Notes: generated by a model from the letters alone, not told the origin. A stretch of DNA of 64,000 nucleotides from AP-15 sp963832875 (GCA_963832875.1 CAWHWB010000007.1:372001-436000); one strand, 5' to 3'; counted from the stretch's first letter, positions 46,400-54,995 are shown. Numbers and translations are program-made.

Positions 46400-46860
46400 G
46401 CCGCGCGAGCCGATGGCTCTTTCGCGCTCCCGTTTATTTGTACCGCTGGCGGTGCGGCCGGTTGCTCGGTCGCAGGTTTCTGCTGCTGATCCATACCGGA
46501 CGCCGCACAGGGCGCCGTCGCGAAACCGTCCTCGAAATCATGAAATACCGAAGAAACGGGCCTGAGGCCGTGGTCATGAGCGCTTTCGGCCGCAGCGCCG
46601 ACTGGCTGCGAAACATCGAGGCGATGCCGGGCGCGCAAGTAGTCATCGGCCCCGAGCGCTTTTTCGTGGCGCATCGCATCCTTGGCGTGGAGGAGGCAGT
46701 CGATGTGGTCGGAGGCTATGAAGAGCGCAACTGGCTTCTGCGGCCGATCATTCGCCTGGTGCTGAGTCGCCTCCTCGGCTGGCCGTATCGCGGTTCCGCG
46801 AGCGACCGCGAGAGGCTGGCGAGGCAATTGCCGCTCGTCGCATTCCGGCCGCGATCATGA
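46372..46860 (+). CDS. Nitroreductase-family deazaflavin (F420)-type protein embedded between cobN and cobO
   Basis: 162 residues. Matches the DUF385/Ddn family: LLLIHTGRRTGRRRETVLEI (near 38-57), EAVVMSAFGRSADWLRNIEA and PGAQVVIGPERFFVAHRIL follow the family order, with a basic N-terminal helix. The family binds F420 or similar cofactors and reduces various substrates; a direct role in cobalamin is not known. The coding region overlaps cobN by 28 bases and shares ATGA with cobO, so it is translated as part of the operon. Confidence 0.8.
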   Translation: MPPTIPARLSRASRWLFRAPVYLYRWRCGRLLGRRFLLLIHTGRRTGRRRETVLEIMKYRRNGPEAVVMSAFGRSADWLRNIEAMPGAQVVIGPERFFVAHRILGVEEAVDVVGGYEERNWLLRPIIRLVLSRLLGWPYRGSASDRERLARQLPLVAFRPRS

Positions 46861-47477
46861 TCTCCGACGACAGCGAGGAGGAGGTCAACCGCCGCCACAA
46901 CGAGAAGATGGCGCGGCGCAAGGCGTCGCGCGACCGCATGCTGGCGACCAAGACCGAAGAGCGCGGATTGCTGATCGTCCATACCGGCACGGGCAAGGGC
47001 AAATCGACAGCTGCCTTCGGCCTCGTGCTGCGCTGTCTCGGCCATGGCATGCGGGTCGGTATCGTCCAGTTCGTCAAGGGCGTGTGGGGTACCGGCGAGC
47101 GGGTGGCGCTCGAACGCTTTGGCGACCTGGTAACCTGCCGGGCGATGGGCGAAGGCTTTACCTGGGACACCCAGGACCGCGCCCGCGACATCGCCGCCGC
47201 CCGCCGGGCGTGGGAGACGGCAAAGACGATGCTCGCCGACCCGTCCTATCGCCTCGTGCTGCTCGACGAGCTGAACATCGTGTTGCGCTACGATTACCTG
47301 CCGCTCGACGAGGTGATGGCGGCGCTGACGGCGAAGCCGCGCGATCTGCACGTCGTCGTCACCGGCCGCAACGCCAAGCCGGAGCTGATCGCCGCCGCCG
47401 ATCTGGTGACCGAGATGACGCTCGTCAAGCACCCATTTCGCAGCGGCGTCAAAGCCCAGCAGGGCATCGAATTTTGA
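46857..47477 (+). CDS. cobO: Cob(I)yrinic acid a,c-diamide adenosyltransferase (BtuR/CobO)
   Basis: 206 residues. Adds the 5'-deoxyadenosyl group to reduced cobalt. An N-terminal basic segment (RRHNEKMARRKASRDRML), P-loop LLIVHTGTGKGKSTAAFGL (near 38), VGIVQFVKGVWGTGERVAL, YRLVLLDELNIVLRYDYL and HVVVTGRNAKPELIAAADLV with TEMTLVKHPF are typical. Start overlaps the upstream gene (ATGA). Confidence 0.95.
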   Translation: MISDDSEEEVNRRHNEKMARRKASRDRMLATKTEERGLLIVHTGTGKGKSTAAFGLVLRCLGHGMRVGIVQFVKGVWGTGERVALERFGDLVTCRAMGEGFTWDTQDRARDIAAARRAWETAKTMLADPSYRLVLLDELNIVLRYDYLPLDEVMAALTAKPRDLHVVVTGRNAKPELIAAADLVTEMTLVKHPFRSGVKAQQGIEF

Positions 47478-47625
47478 TGGCGCTGGGTCATTTAGATCGA
47501 TCCCATTTTCGCTTTGCCGGCGAGAGCCGGTATCCGCGCCCGCCACGGGCCACGGCCTACGCCGGGAAGGCGGGGAATGCGGTCAACGCTCCTCTTGAGA
47601 CTGGCCGATCCTCTGGAGAGGCGGC

Positions 47626-49230
47626 GTGACCCGCGCGCTGATGCTGCAAGGGACCGGCTCCGATGTCGGCAAATCCTTGCTGCTGGCCGGAATGGCGCGC
47701 GCCTTTACCCGGCGCAGATTGCACGTGCGTCCGTTCAAGCCGCAGAACATGTCGAACAACGCCGCGGTCACCGCCGATGGCGGCGAGATCGGCCGGGCCC
47801 AGGCGTTGCAGGCGCGCGCTTGCGGCATCGAGCCGGTGACCGACATGAACCCGGTGTTGCTGAAGCCGCAATCGGAGAGCGGCGCACAGATCGTGCTCGA
47901 TGGCCGCGTCTGGGGCAGCGCTTCGGCGGCGGAATATCGACGCATCGCGCCGAGCCTGCTGCCTGCCGTGCTCGCCGCATTCGGACGGCTCGGCGAGGCG
48001 GCCGACCTGGTCCTCATCGAGGGCGCCGGCAGCCCTGCCGAAATAAATCTGCGCGCCAGCGACATCGCCAATATGGGCTTTGCGTTGGCGGCACGGGTGC
48101 CGGTGGTGTTGATTGGCGACATTGAGCGGGGCGGCGTCATCGCCCAGTTGGTCGGCACCCGCGCGCTGTTGTCCGACAGCGAGCGGGCGCTGCTCACCGG
48201 CTACATCGTCAACAAGTTCCGCGGTGACATCGGGCTGTTCGCCGGCGGTACCGCGGCGCTCGAGGCGCATACCGGGCTGCGCTCGTTCGGGGTGGTGCCG
48301 TATTTCGCGGCCGCCGAGCGGCTGCCCGCAGAAGATTCTCTGGCCCTCGCCCCCACCCCCACCAGAAGCCCTCGCCCCCCAATGGGGAGACAGGCCAGGG
48401 TGAGGGGCGTTTCTCCGCAGCCGGCCATCCGCGTCACCTCCTCGCCCCGACCCTCTCCCACTTGGGGGAGGCGGAAAAGTGAGGCGGGTGAGGGAAGGGG
48501 TCCCCTCAAAATCGCCGTGCCAGTGCTGCCGCGCATCGCCAATTTCGACGATCTTGACCCGCTGCGCGCCGAGCCGGCGCTCGAGCTGGTCATGGTCCGG
48601 CCCGGGCGGCCATTGCCGCGGGACGCGGCGCTGATGATCCTACCGGGTTCGAAGGCGACGCTCGCCGATCTCGAATTTCTGCGTCGCGAGGGCTGGGACA
48701 TCGACATCCTCGCCCATCGCCGTCAGGGCGGACGAATCCTCGGCCTCTGCGGCGGCTATCAGATGCTCGGGCGCACGATCGCCGATCCGCAAGGCGTGGA
48801 GGGGTGCCGGGCGACCGCGCCGGGGCTCGGGCTTCTCGACGTCGATACAGTGCTGGGCGCCGCCAAACGGCTGCGATCGGTCCAGGGCGTCGAAGTCGCC
48901 ACCGGGGCGCCGGTCGCGGGCTACGAGATGCATCTCGGGGAGACGGCCGGGCCGGGGCTGGCGCGGCCGATGTTGCGCCTCGCAGGCCGCAACGACGGCG
49001 CGGTCAGCGCCGATGGCCTGGTCGCCGGCTGCTATCTGCACGGGCTCTTCGCCAACGATGCGTTTCGCCGCCGCTTTTTGGCGCGGCTCGGTGCCGCCTG
49101 CGGCGATTTCGCCTACGAACATCGGGTCGAAGCCACTCTCGACGCCCTCGCCGACCATCTCGAACGCCATCTCGATCTTTCGGCGCTGCTCGCGGCGGCG
49201 CGGCCGCCCGGGCTCACATCAGCAGGCTGA
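47626..49230 (+). CDS. cobQ: Cobyric acid synthase with an in-frame palindromic insertion
   Basis: 534 residues (relatives ~485). Glutamine-dependent amidation of four side chains. N-terminal domain: LMLQGTGSDVGKSLLLAGMA, VRPFKPQNMSNNAAVTADGG and EGAGSPAEINLRASDIANMG. C-terminal GATase domain: GGRILGLCGGYQMLGRTIAD with the catalytic Cys (near 376) and YLHGLFANDAFRR with its His. Between them, at about residues 239-294, an insert rich in Pro and Arg (TPTRSPRPPMGRQARVRG, then TSSPRPSPTWGRRKSEAGEG) is encoded by palindromic DNA and then normal sequence resumes at KIAVPVLPRIANFDDLDPLR. GTG start at 47626, after GGAGAGGCG. Confidence 0.93.
   Translation: MTRALMLQGTGSDVGKSLLLAGMARAFTRRRLHVRPFKPQNMSNNAAVTADGGEIGRAQALQARACGIEPVTDMNPVLLKPQSESGAQIVLDGRVWGSASAAEYRRIAPSLLPAVLAAFGRLGEAADLVLIEGAGSPAEINLRASDIANMGFALAARVPVVLIGDIERGGVIAQLVGTRALLSDSERALLTGYIVNKFRGDIGLFAGGTAALEAHTGLRSFGVVPYFAAAERLPAEDSLALAPTPTRSPRPPMGRQARVRGVSPQPAIRVTSSPRPSPTWGRRKSEAGEGRGPLKIAVPVLPRIANFDDLDPLRAEPALELVMVRPGRPLPRDAALMILPGSKATLADLEFLRREGWDIDILAHRRQGGRILGLCGGYQMLGRTIADPQGVEGCRATAPGLGLLDVDTVLGAAKRLRSVQGVEVATGAPVAGYEMHLGETAGPGLARPMLRLAGRNDGAVSADGLVAGCYLHGLFANDAFRRRFLARLGAACGDFAYEHRVEATLDALADHLERHLDLSALLAAARPPGLTSAG
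48343..48508 (+). repeat. Palindromic repeat pair inserted in frame into cobQ
   Basis: About 165 bases with two GC-rich inverted units: CCTCGCCCCCCAATGGGGAG...GGTGAGGGG (about 48370-48407) and CTCTCCCACTTGGGGGAGGC (about 48453-48472), flanked by CCTC..GAGG-type arms. The length is compatible with a multiple of three plus small changes, and the frame is open across it. It maps to the linker between the two CobQ domains. Confidence 0.65.
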
Positions 49231-50209
49231 AATGGCCGGCGAGCCATGCGCCCAAGACCAGGCCGCCCTCGATCAGACACGCGAGCTTGTAGAGGCCGAG
49301 CGCGCGGGCAATGTCCGAGGTCGCCGCCCGCGCCGTGCCCTCGCCGACCCACGGATCGACGACCACCCCTTCGGGATAATGCCGCGGGCCGGCCAATGCC
49401 AGACCGAGCGCACCCGCCATCGCCCCTTCGGGCCAGCCGGCATTGGGCGAGCGGTGCTTGCGGGCATCGCGCAGCATGATCGCCAGCGCGCGGCCGGGGC
49501 GGCCTTTTTCGGTAAAGAGCGCCGCGGCGGCGATCAGCAACCCGCTGATCCGCGCCGGCGCCAGGTTGAGCAGATCGTCGAAGCGGGCCGCTGCCCAGCC
49601 AAAGCTGCGATAATGCGGTGTCCTGTGACCAATCATGCTGTCGAGCGTGTTCGCCATCTTGTAGGCGAAGAGGCCCGGCAGGCCGAGCAGCAGATACCAG
49701 AACACCGGCGCCACCACCCCATCGCTGAAATTCTCGGCCAGGCTTTCGATCGCGGCGCGGGCGACGCCATAGGCGTCGAGGCTCCTCGGATCGCGGCCGA
49801 CGATGTGCCGCACCGCGTCGCGCCCGGCCGCAAGCCCACCGCGATCGAGCGCGTGCGCGACCTCTGCAACGTGCTCGAACAGGCCGCGCTGAGCGACCAG
49901 CACCGCGATCAGCAGGATCTCGACCACGGCGCCGACGAGGCTGCCGCGGCACAGAAGCTCGATCGCCAGCCCGAGGACTCCGGCAAGGCCGACCAGTGCC
50001 AGCACGGTCAGGATGCCGCGAATCCGGCGCGCGGCTTCGCTGCGGATCTCGCGGTTGAGCTTGCGGTCGAAGAACGCGACGGCTCTGCCGGCGAGGACGA
50101 CCGGGTGGGGGACGCGGTTGAAGATTGCCGGCAGGTCGCCGAACCACGCATCGACGGCGAGGCCGGCCACGAGCAGCAGCAGCGGATTGGCATCGACGGC
50201 CGGCATCAT
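49214..50209 (-). CDS. cbiB: Adenosylcobinamide-phosphate synthase (CbiB/CobD)
   Basis: 331 residues, membrane protein that attaches the aminopropanol (phosphate) arm to adenosylcobyric acid. VAGLAVDAWFGDLPAIFNRV-PHPV at the start, AIESLAENFSDGVVAPVFWY (near 155), KMANTLDSMIGHRTPHYRSF, AGWPEGAMAGALGLALAGPR and a hydrophobic C-terminus are diagnostic. Convergent with cobQ, with the two stops overlapping by 17 bases. Start at one of two adjacent ATGs (50209 or 50206). Confidence 0.93.
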   Translation of the reverse strand: MMPAVDANPLLLLVAGLAVDAWFGDLPAIFNRVPHPVVLAGRAVAFFDRKLNREIRSEAARRIRGILTVLALVGLAGVLGLAIELLCRGSLVGAVVEILLIAVLVAQRGLFEHVAEVAHALDRGGLAAGRDAVRHIVGRDPRSLDAYGVARAAIESLAENFSDGVVAPVFWYLLLGLPGLFAYKMANTLDSMIGHRTPHYRSFGWAAARFDDLLNLAPARISGLLIAAAALFTEKGRPGRALAIMLRDARKHRSPNAGWPEGAMAGALGLALAGPRHYPEGVVVDPWVGEGTARAATSDIARALGLYKLACLIEGGLVLGAWLAGHFSLLM

Positions 50210-50302
50210 CGCGGCGCCAGTCTCGGCTGCGGCAGGCGGAGGGTCAACCGAGGAACCAGGGAGGATGCGCTGTTGCCGAACCTGCGGCATCCTCAAGGCT
50301 GA

Positions 50303-51211
50303 ATGTTCGATAACTTTGTCATTGTCGACTGGAGTGCCGCGAATGTGCCGAGGATCGGCCGCGACAGCATTTGGATCTGCCGGCATTGCGGTGGTGACGA
50401 AACCTTGGTCAATCCGCCGACCCGCCGTGCCGCCAAGTCGCTGATCGCCGACTGGTTGATGACGGCGCTGACACGGGGCCAGCGGGTCTTGCTGGGGTTC
50501 GATTTTCCGTTCGGGTATCCGGCTGGGTTCGCCACCCGCCTCGATCTCGGCGGCCCGCCTTGGCGCGCCGTATGGGACGAGATCGCGAGCTTAGTCCACG
50601 ACGACGAGACGAACCGCAACAATCGCTTTGATGTCGCCGAAACCTTTAACCGACGGGTTTCGGGCGCTGCGTTTCCGTTCTGGGGCTGTCCCGCGGCACC
50701 GGCCAGAACCCATCTCGCCGGCAAGCATCACCGCGGCCACGACAGCGGCGGTCTGGCCGAGCGCCGCCTGGTCGATCTCTATATCCCGAGCGCCCAGCCC
50801 TGCTGGAAGCTGTTGGGGGCCGGGTCGGTCGGCGGCCAGGCCTTGACCGGCATCCCGGTGGCGCGCGCCTTGCGCGACGACCCGCGCTGGTGGCGGCAGG
50901 CGCAGGTCTGGCCATTCGAGACCGGCCTCCGCGCACCGGTCGCAGCAGCGATTGTGATCGCTGAAATCTATCCCTCGCTGTGGGCGGTGTCGCCGCTGCC
51001 GGGCGAGGCCAAGGACCGGGCCCAGGTGCGCACCGTCGCCCGGTCTCTCGCCGAATTCGACCGCACCGGGGAACTCGCGACCTTGTTCGCGGGCGACCCG
51101 GGTCTGGCGCCAGACCAGCGCCGGCGGATCGAGACCGAGGAAGCGTGGACCTTGGGCGTGACCGCTGTCCGCCAGCGGCCGATCGCGACGCCTCACCCGG
51201 TGGTGAAATAG
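50303..51211 (+). CDS. Unknown protein in the cobalamin region, RNase H-fold (DUF429-like) pattern
   Basis: 302 residues; I do not recognise a named family with certainty. It starts FVIVDWSAANVPRIGRDSIW and has VLLGFDFPFGYPAGFATRL near 75, where a beta-strand ending in Asp is followed by a Pro/Gly loop, as in DUF429/RNase H-like proteins; ETNRNNRFDVAETFNRRVSG, IAEIYPSLW near 220 and ETEEAWTLGVTAV follow. Conserved acidic residues could form a nuclease-like or phosphotransfer site. It begins 93 bases from cbiB on the opposite strand and is followed 78 bases on by a CobC-like phosphatase, so cobalamin-linked expression is plausible but not shown. Confidence 0.6.
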   Translation: MFDNFVIVDWSAANVPRIGRDSIWICRHCGGDETLVNPPTRRAAKSLIADWLMTALTRGQRVLLGFDFPFGYPAGFATRLDLGGPPWRAVWDEIASLVHDDETNRNNRFDVAETFNRRVSGAAFPFWGCPAAPARTHLAGKHHRGHDSGGLAERRLVDLYIPSAQPCWKLLGAGSVGGQALTGIPVARALRDDPRWWRQAQVWPFETGLRAPVAAAIVIAEIYPSLWAVSPLPGEAKDRAQVRTVARSLAEFDRTGELATLFAGDPGLAPDQRRRIETEEAWTLGVTAVRQRPIATPHPVVK

Positions 51212-51289
51212 CGACTTCGTGACGACGCTGTTGCCGCCGATCGCAGCTCCACGGCAATAATCACTCGGAGATCATCGGGGAGGGCCGTC

Positions 51290-51898
51290 GTGGAGTCGGG
51301 CAAAGACCGCCGCATTCTGTTCCTGTTCCGCCACGGCGAGACCGATTGGAACCGCGAGGGGCGGCTGCAAGGGCATACCGACACCCCACTCAACCCGACC
51401 GGGCTGGCCCAAGCCGAGGCGCTGGCGCGGCGGCTGCACCCGCACCGGCTCGACGCGGTGCTGTCGAGCGATCTGTCGCGGGCGCTGACCACCGGACGGG
51501 TCATCGCCGAGGCCCTGGGCCTGCCGCTGACCAGCGATCCGGGTCTGCGCGAGACCAGCGTCGGCGCTGCCGAGGGGCTGATCTGGGCCGAGGCCAAAAC
51601 CCGTTTCGGCGAGGAGCTGACCGAACGCTGGTACGACGGCGACACCGCCTTTCCCGGCGGCGAGACCGGTCTCGCTACTTTGACGCGGGGGCTGGCGGCA
51701 TTGCGGCGGTTCGCCGTCGCGCACCCTTATCGGCGGATCGGCGTCTCTACTCACGGCGCCATGCTGCGCCAGCTGATCAGGCACGCGCTCCCGCCAGGCA
51801 GCCCGCCGGTCCGGGCGGCCAACACCGCGCTCTTCATTGTTGAATACGAGCTGGCGTCAGATCGCCTCGGCATCGTCGCCGAGGAGGAGCTTCGCTGA
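51290..51898 (+). CDS. cobC: Histidine phosphatase, probable alpha-ribazole phosphatase
   Basis: 202 residues. LFLFRHGETDWNREGRLQGH (catalytic His near 15), VLSSDLSRALTTGRVIAEAL, LRETSVGAAEGLIWAE and IGVSTHGAMLRQLI (second His) form the phosphoglycerate-mutase-like core. In a cobalamin cluster this type usually removes phosphate from alpha-ribazole phosphate (CobC), which is my inference; a general phosphatase is possible. GTG start at 51290, preceded by GGGGAGGG. Confidence 0.75.
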   Translation: MESGKDRRILFLFRHGETDWNREGRLQGHTDTPLNPTGLAQAEALARRLHPHRLDAVLSSDLSRALTTGRVIAEALGLPLTSDPGLRETSVGAAEGLIWAEAKTRFGEELTERWYDGDTAFPGGETGLATLTRGLAALRRFAVAHPYRRIGVSTHGAMLRQLIRHALPPGSPPVRAANTALFIVEYELASDRLGIVAEEELR

Positions 51899-51901
51899 CC
51901 C

Positions 51902-52807
51902 TCAGAACGGCCGGTCGCCCCTGATCTGCGAGCGGTGCATCAGCCGGCGGCTCGCCGGGTCGAACTCGTCGCGGCGATGCATGACGCAGCGATTGTCCCA
52001 TAGCACCAGGTCGCCGACCCGCCATTGCTGATACCAGGTCAGTTCCGGCCGCGTGGCGTGCGCCCACAGCGCGTCGAGCAATTTTTCGCTGTCGTCGAGC
52101 TCGAGGCCCTGGATGTACGCGTTGCGCCGGCGGCCGAGAAACAATGCCTTGCGGCCGGTCACCGGGTGGGTGCGGATGATCGGGTGGTCGGCGCCGGGTG
52201 CGGTGCGCGGGTCGGTCACCTCGCGCATCCCGCGGCGCAATTCGCCGGCGCTGTTGCGGCTCGAATCATGCCGGCATAGGCGGCCCTCGATCCGCCGCCG
52301 CAGATCCTCGGGCAAGGTGTCGTAGGCCCCGTACATGTTGGCAAAGCCGGTGTCGCCGCCCGAGGGCGGCACTTCGAGCGCGTAGAGCGCGCTGCCGATC
52401 GGCGGCTCCGGGTTGTACGACATGTCGGTGTGCCAGATCGCCTCGTAGGCGCCGAGCGCGCCGATCGCCACCCCGTTCTCGACGATGTTGGAGATGACCG
52501 AGATATAGCGGTGGGCTTCACCTGCCGAGTCGACGTAGCGGTCTTCGCCGCGGACCTTGACGCGCGAGGCGGCGATGACCGGGGCGAAATCGAGCTCGCC
52601 GAACAGCGCGCTAAAGCGCATCAGCCGGTCGTCGTCGAGATGCTGGCCGCGAAAGCGCAATACCAGATGGTCCGACCACGCCTGCTTGATCGCGTCCACA
52701 GCAGTCAGCGACAGCTGCTCTGCCAGATCGACGCCCTCGATGTCGGCACCGAGCGCCGCCCCGGCCGGCCGCACAGTCACTCCTTGCCGCTCCAAGACCT
52801 CGGTCAT
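51902..52807 (-). CDS. TauD/TfdA-family Fe(II)/2-oxoglutarate dioxygenase
   Basis: 301 residues. Iron ligands: HTD in YEAIWHTDMSYNPEPPIG (near 118) and the distal His in DNRCVMHRRDEFDPASRRL near 281, with the 2-oxoglutarate-binding Arg in RRLMHRSQI. LFGELDFAPVIAASRV and PVTGRKALFLGRR also fit. Hydroxylates taurine, 2,4-D-like or other small acids; substrate not evident. ATG 52807 has GAGGAGGA upstream. Confidence 0.88.
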   Translation of the reverse strand: MTEVLERQGVTVRPAGAALGADIEGVDLAEQLSLTAVDAIKQAWSDHLVLRFRGQHLDDDRLMRFSALFGELDFAPVIAASRVKVRGEDRYVDSAGEAHRYISVISNIVENGVAIGALGAYEAIWHTDMSYNPEPPIGSALYALEVPPSGGDTGFANMYGAYDTLPEDLRRRIEGRLCRHDSSRNSAGELRRGMREVTDPRTAPGADHPIIRTHPVTGRKALFLGRRRNAYIQGLELDDSEKLLDALWAHATRPELTWYQQWRVGDLVLWDNRCVMHRRDEFDPASRRLMHRSQIRGDRPF

Positions 52808-52889
52808 CTACTGTCCTCCTCGAAGGATCGCCGGCGTGCGAACCTGACGCTTGGTGCCGGCGGACCCTGACCCGCCTCGCTGCCCTCAG

Positions 52890-52918
52890 CCTCCTCTCCC
52901 GCATTGCGGGAGAGGAGG
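52890..52918. repeat. Perfect GC-rich intergenic palindrome
   Basis: CCTCCTCTCCCGC, ATT, GCGGGAGAGGAGG: 13-bp arms and a 3-base loop. No T-run follows on either strand, so it is a repeat element rather than a standard terminator, though it could slow transcription from the BNR gene. Similar to the palindromes in the riboswitch and cobQ. Confidence 0.8.
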
Positions 52919-52993
52919 GACCCGGCCCGCAGGATCGGGTGGCCAAGGGCGTGCAGGGGCGCGATTTGCATGATTTTGAAACACTAGCGCCGC

Positions 52994-54043
52994 TCAGCCG
53001 CGGGCCAGCGCGTAGACCTGCTTTCCGCCGGGCGGCGGCTTGTGGGTGGACCAGCTTTCGCCGCCGTCGAGGCTCGAATAGACCTCGCCGCCATTGGTGG
53101 CGCACGACATGCGCGTCGGCCGGTGCTCGTCGAAAGCCAGCGCGAACGCCGTATGCGGTAGGGCCACGCCGATATCGACCCGGGTCCAGGTCTCGCCGCC
53201 GTCGGGGCTGCGCAGCAGCACTCCGATTTCGCTCTGAAAGCCGCCGCCCGCCGCGACCCACAGCTTGCGCGGGTTGCCCGGAACCTCGCGGATATCGCGG
53301 CAATAGATCTGGCCCTTGGCGTTGAGCGGATCCAATGGCACGTGCCGCCAGTGATCGCCGCCGTCGGCGCTGGCGAACATGCCCGCCCGGCCGATGCCAA
53401 AGACCGTGCCGGGCCGCCAGCGACTCGCCAAGACGCCGTGCATGTCGACCGCGTCGTCGTTCAGATACTGGCCGTGGCTCAAATTCTCCCAATGCTCGCC
53501 ACCGTCGGTCGATCTAAGGGTGCCGCCGACTTCGATCGCAGCATAGATCAGGTCGGGGTCGCCGGCGCCGGCGTCCATTCTCAGCACGCGCTTGGCCGGG
53601 TTGGCGCCGGGTGAGGTGGTGATCTCGGGAAAGCGCACATTGACCGGCAGCCGGGTCCAGCGCTCGCCGGCATCGTCGCTGCGGCAGATCTCGCAATTCT
53701 CATAGCCAATGAGGATCACGTCGGGATCGTGCGGATGGAACAATACCGACCACACCGGCAGGCCGTGGTCGGGCACATTCACCTTTTCCCAATGCTCGCC
53801 ACGGTCGGTGCTGCGATAGGGCCCGGATTGCGTGCCGGCGTACACGATTTCGGGCTGTTGCGGATGCACCGCCAAAGCCCGCACCGCCGGCATCTCGGGC
53901 AGCCCGCGCGCGAGCGGCTCCCATTCCTCGCTGCCGTCGGCCATGCGGAAGAGGCCGGAATCGACGACGCGGCCGGCTCCGGTTTCGCCGGCCAGTCCCA
54001 GATAGATGTATGACGCCTGATCGTTCGCCCGATTGCTGCTCAT
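52994..54043 (-). CDS. BNR/Asp-box beta-propeller protein (sialidase/VPS10-like)
   Basis: 349 residues made of repeated ~50-residue blades, each with an Asp-box: STDRGEHWEKVNVPD, RSDDAGERWTRLPV, STDGGEHWENLS, SADGGDHWRHVPL, SPDGGETWTRVDI and SLDGGESWSTHKPP. No signal peptide is apparent, unlike secreted sialidases, and no RIP motif, so a glycosidase role is unlikely; these proteins are usually called glycosyl hydrolases by homology only. Lies just downstream of the MaoC-type gene, on the same strand, probably cotranscribed. Confidence 0.8.
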   Translation of the reverse strand: MSSNRANDQASYIYLGLAGETGAGRVVDSGLFRMADGSEEWEPLARGLPEMPAVRALAVHPQQPEIVYAGTQSGPYRSTDRGEHWEKVNVPDHGLPVWSVLFHPHDPDVILIGYENCEICRSDDAGERWTRLPVNVRFPEITTSPGANPAKRVLRMDAGAGDPDLIYAAIEVGGTLRSTDGGEHWENLSHGQYLNDDAVDMHGVLASRWRPGTVFGIGRAGMFASADGGDHWRHVPLDPLNAKGQIYCRDIREVPGNPRKLWVAAGGGFQSEIGVLLRSPDGGETWTRVDIGVALPHTAFALAFDEHRPTRMSCATNGGEVYSSLDGGESWSTHKPPPGGKQVYALARG

Positions 54044-54079
54044 CGCATATTCCTCCTCGCCTGCTGCCGAATTGCAACC

Positions 54080-54538
54080 TCACTCGAACTGCATGCTGAT
54101 GGTTTCGGCGACGAGGGCCGGGCGCACCGCACCCTCGACCTCCATTGTGCTCTCCGAGGTGATCCGCACGCCGCTGCCTTCGACCGGCTCGACCGATTTG
54201 ATCCTTTGGCGCAGGCGGATGCGCGCGCCGGCCGGCACCTGTCCGGTGAAACGCACCCGGTTCGAACCGTAGTTCAGCCCGCGCGATCGCTTTTTGACGC
54301 GGTAGAGCGTCGCCGCCAGCCGCGGCACCAGGGACAGGGTCAGATAGCCGTGGGCGATCGTCTTGCCGCCCGGCATCTCGCGCCGGGCGCGCTCGACATC
54401 GACATGGATCCATTGATGGTCGCCGGTCGCCTCGGCGAATTTGTCGATGATCGTCTGGTCCACCGTGAACCACTCGCTGACCCCGATCTCCTTGCCGACA
54501 TAGCGGGCGAGATCCGCCGGCCGCTCGATCTCTATCAT
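54080..54538 (-). CDS. MaoC/NodN-type (R)-enoyl-CoA hydratase
   Basis: 152 residues, hot-dog fold. AEATGDHQWIHVDVERARRE carries the catalytic Asp and His (near 37-42), with Gln-Trp in place of the usual Asn-Pro as in NodN-like members; TIAHGYLTLSLVPRLA (near 60) and VRFTGQVPAGARIRL follow. Acts on CoA-linked acyl substrates. The gene is 36 bases upstream of the BNR protein gene, same direction. Confidence 0.88.
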   Translation of the reverse strand: MIEIERPADLARYVGKEIGVSEWFTVDQTIIDKFAEATGDHQWIHVDVERARREMPGGKTIAHGYLTLSLVPRLAATLYRVKKRSRGLNYGSNRVRFTGQVPAGARIRLRQRIKSVEPVEGSGVRITSESTMEVEGAVRPALVAETISMQFE

Positions 54539-54630
54539 TTTCGCTCGCTTTCTGGCATGTGCGCTGCATCCCTGACGGCGACGTTTATCTCGCGAAGCAG
54601 ATTAGGAGCCCGGCCCCGCGGCCGCAACCG

Positions 54631-54909
54631 ATGCGCTACACAAAGCTCGCCCTCTTGACCTTTGGCGCCGGCCTGATAGTGGGGCTGGCGGTCGTCGTGA
54701 TCGAGATCGATTGGCTCGGTCGGGTCGCCAGCAGCTTGATGGCGCTGGGCCTGGCCGCGATCCCGCTCGGCATGATCGTCGACTGGCGGCTCGCGACAAA
54801 GACGGCACGAAGGCCGCGAAAGGCTCGCGCCACAAGCCGGGTGCGCCGCGCCCCGGTCTTGCCTCGCCGCAGCCCTCGGCCGCGCAAACCGGCCCCGCCG
54901 AAGCGATAG
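54631..54909 (+). CDS. Small two-helix membrane protein with basic tail
   Basis: 92 residues: two hydrophobic helices (LALLTFGAGLIVGLAVVVIE and VASSLMALGLAAIPLGMIVD) and a strongly basic Arg/Lys/Pro tail likely in the cytoplasm. Not recognised. Start at ATG 54631; no strong RBS. It lies in the gap between the divergent MaoC gene and the ketopantoate reductase gene. Confidence 0.5.
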   Translation: MRYTKLALLTFGAGLIVGLAVVVIEIDWLGRVASSLMALGLAAIPLGMIVDWRLATKTARRPRKARATSRVRRAPVLPRRSPRPRKPAPPKR

Positions 54910-54995
54910 GATGACGGGCGCGGCCAGGTCGTACTAGGATCACGCGCGGAGCACGCGGCGCGCTCGGCCGCGACCCTGATGCGGAGGAAGACGGA

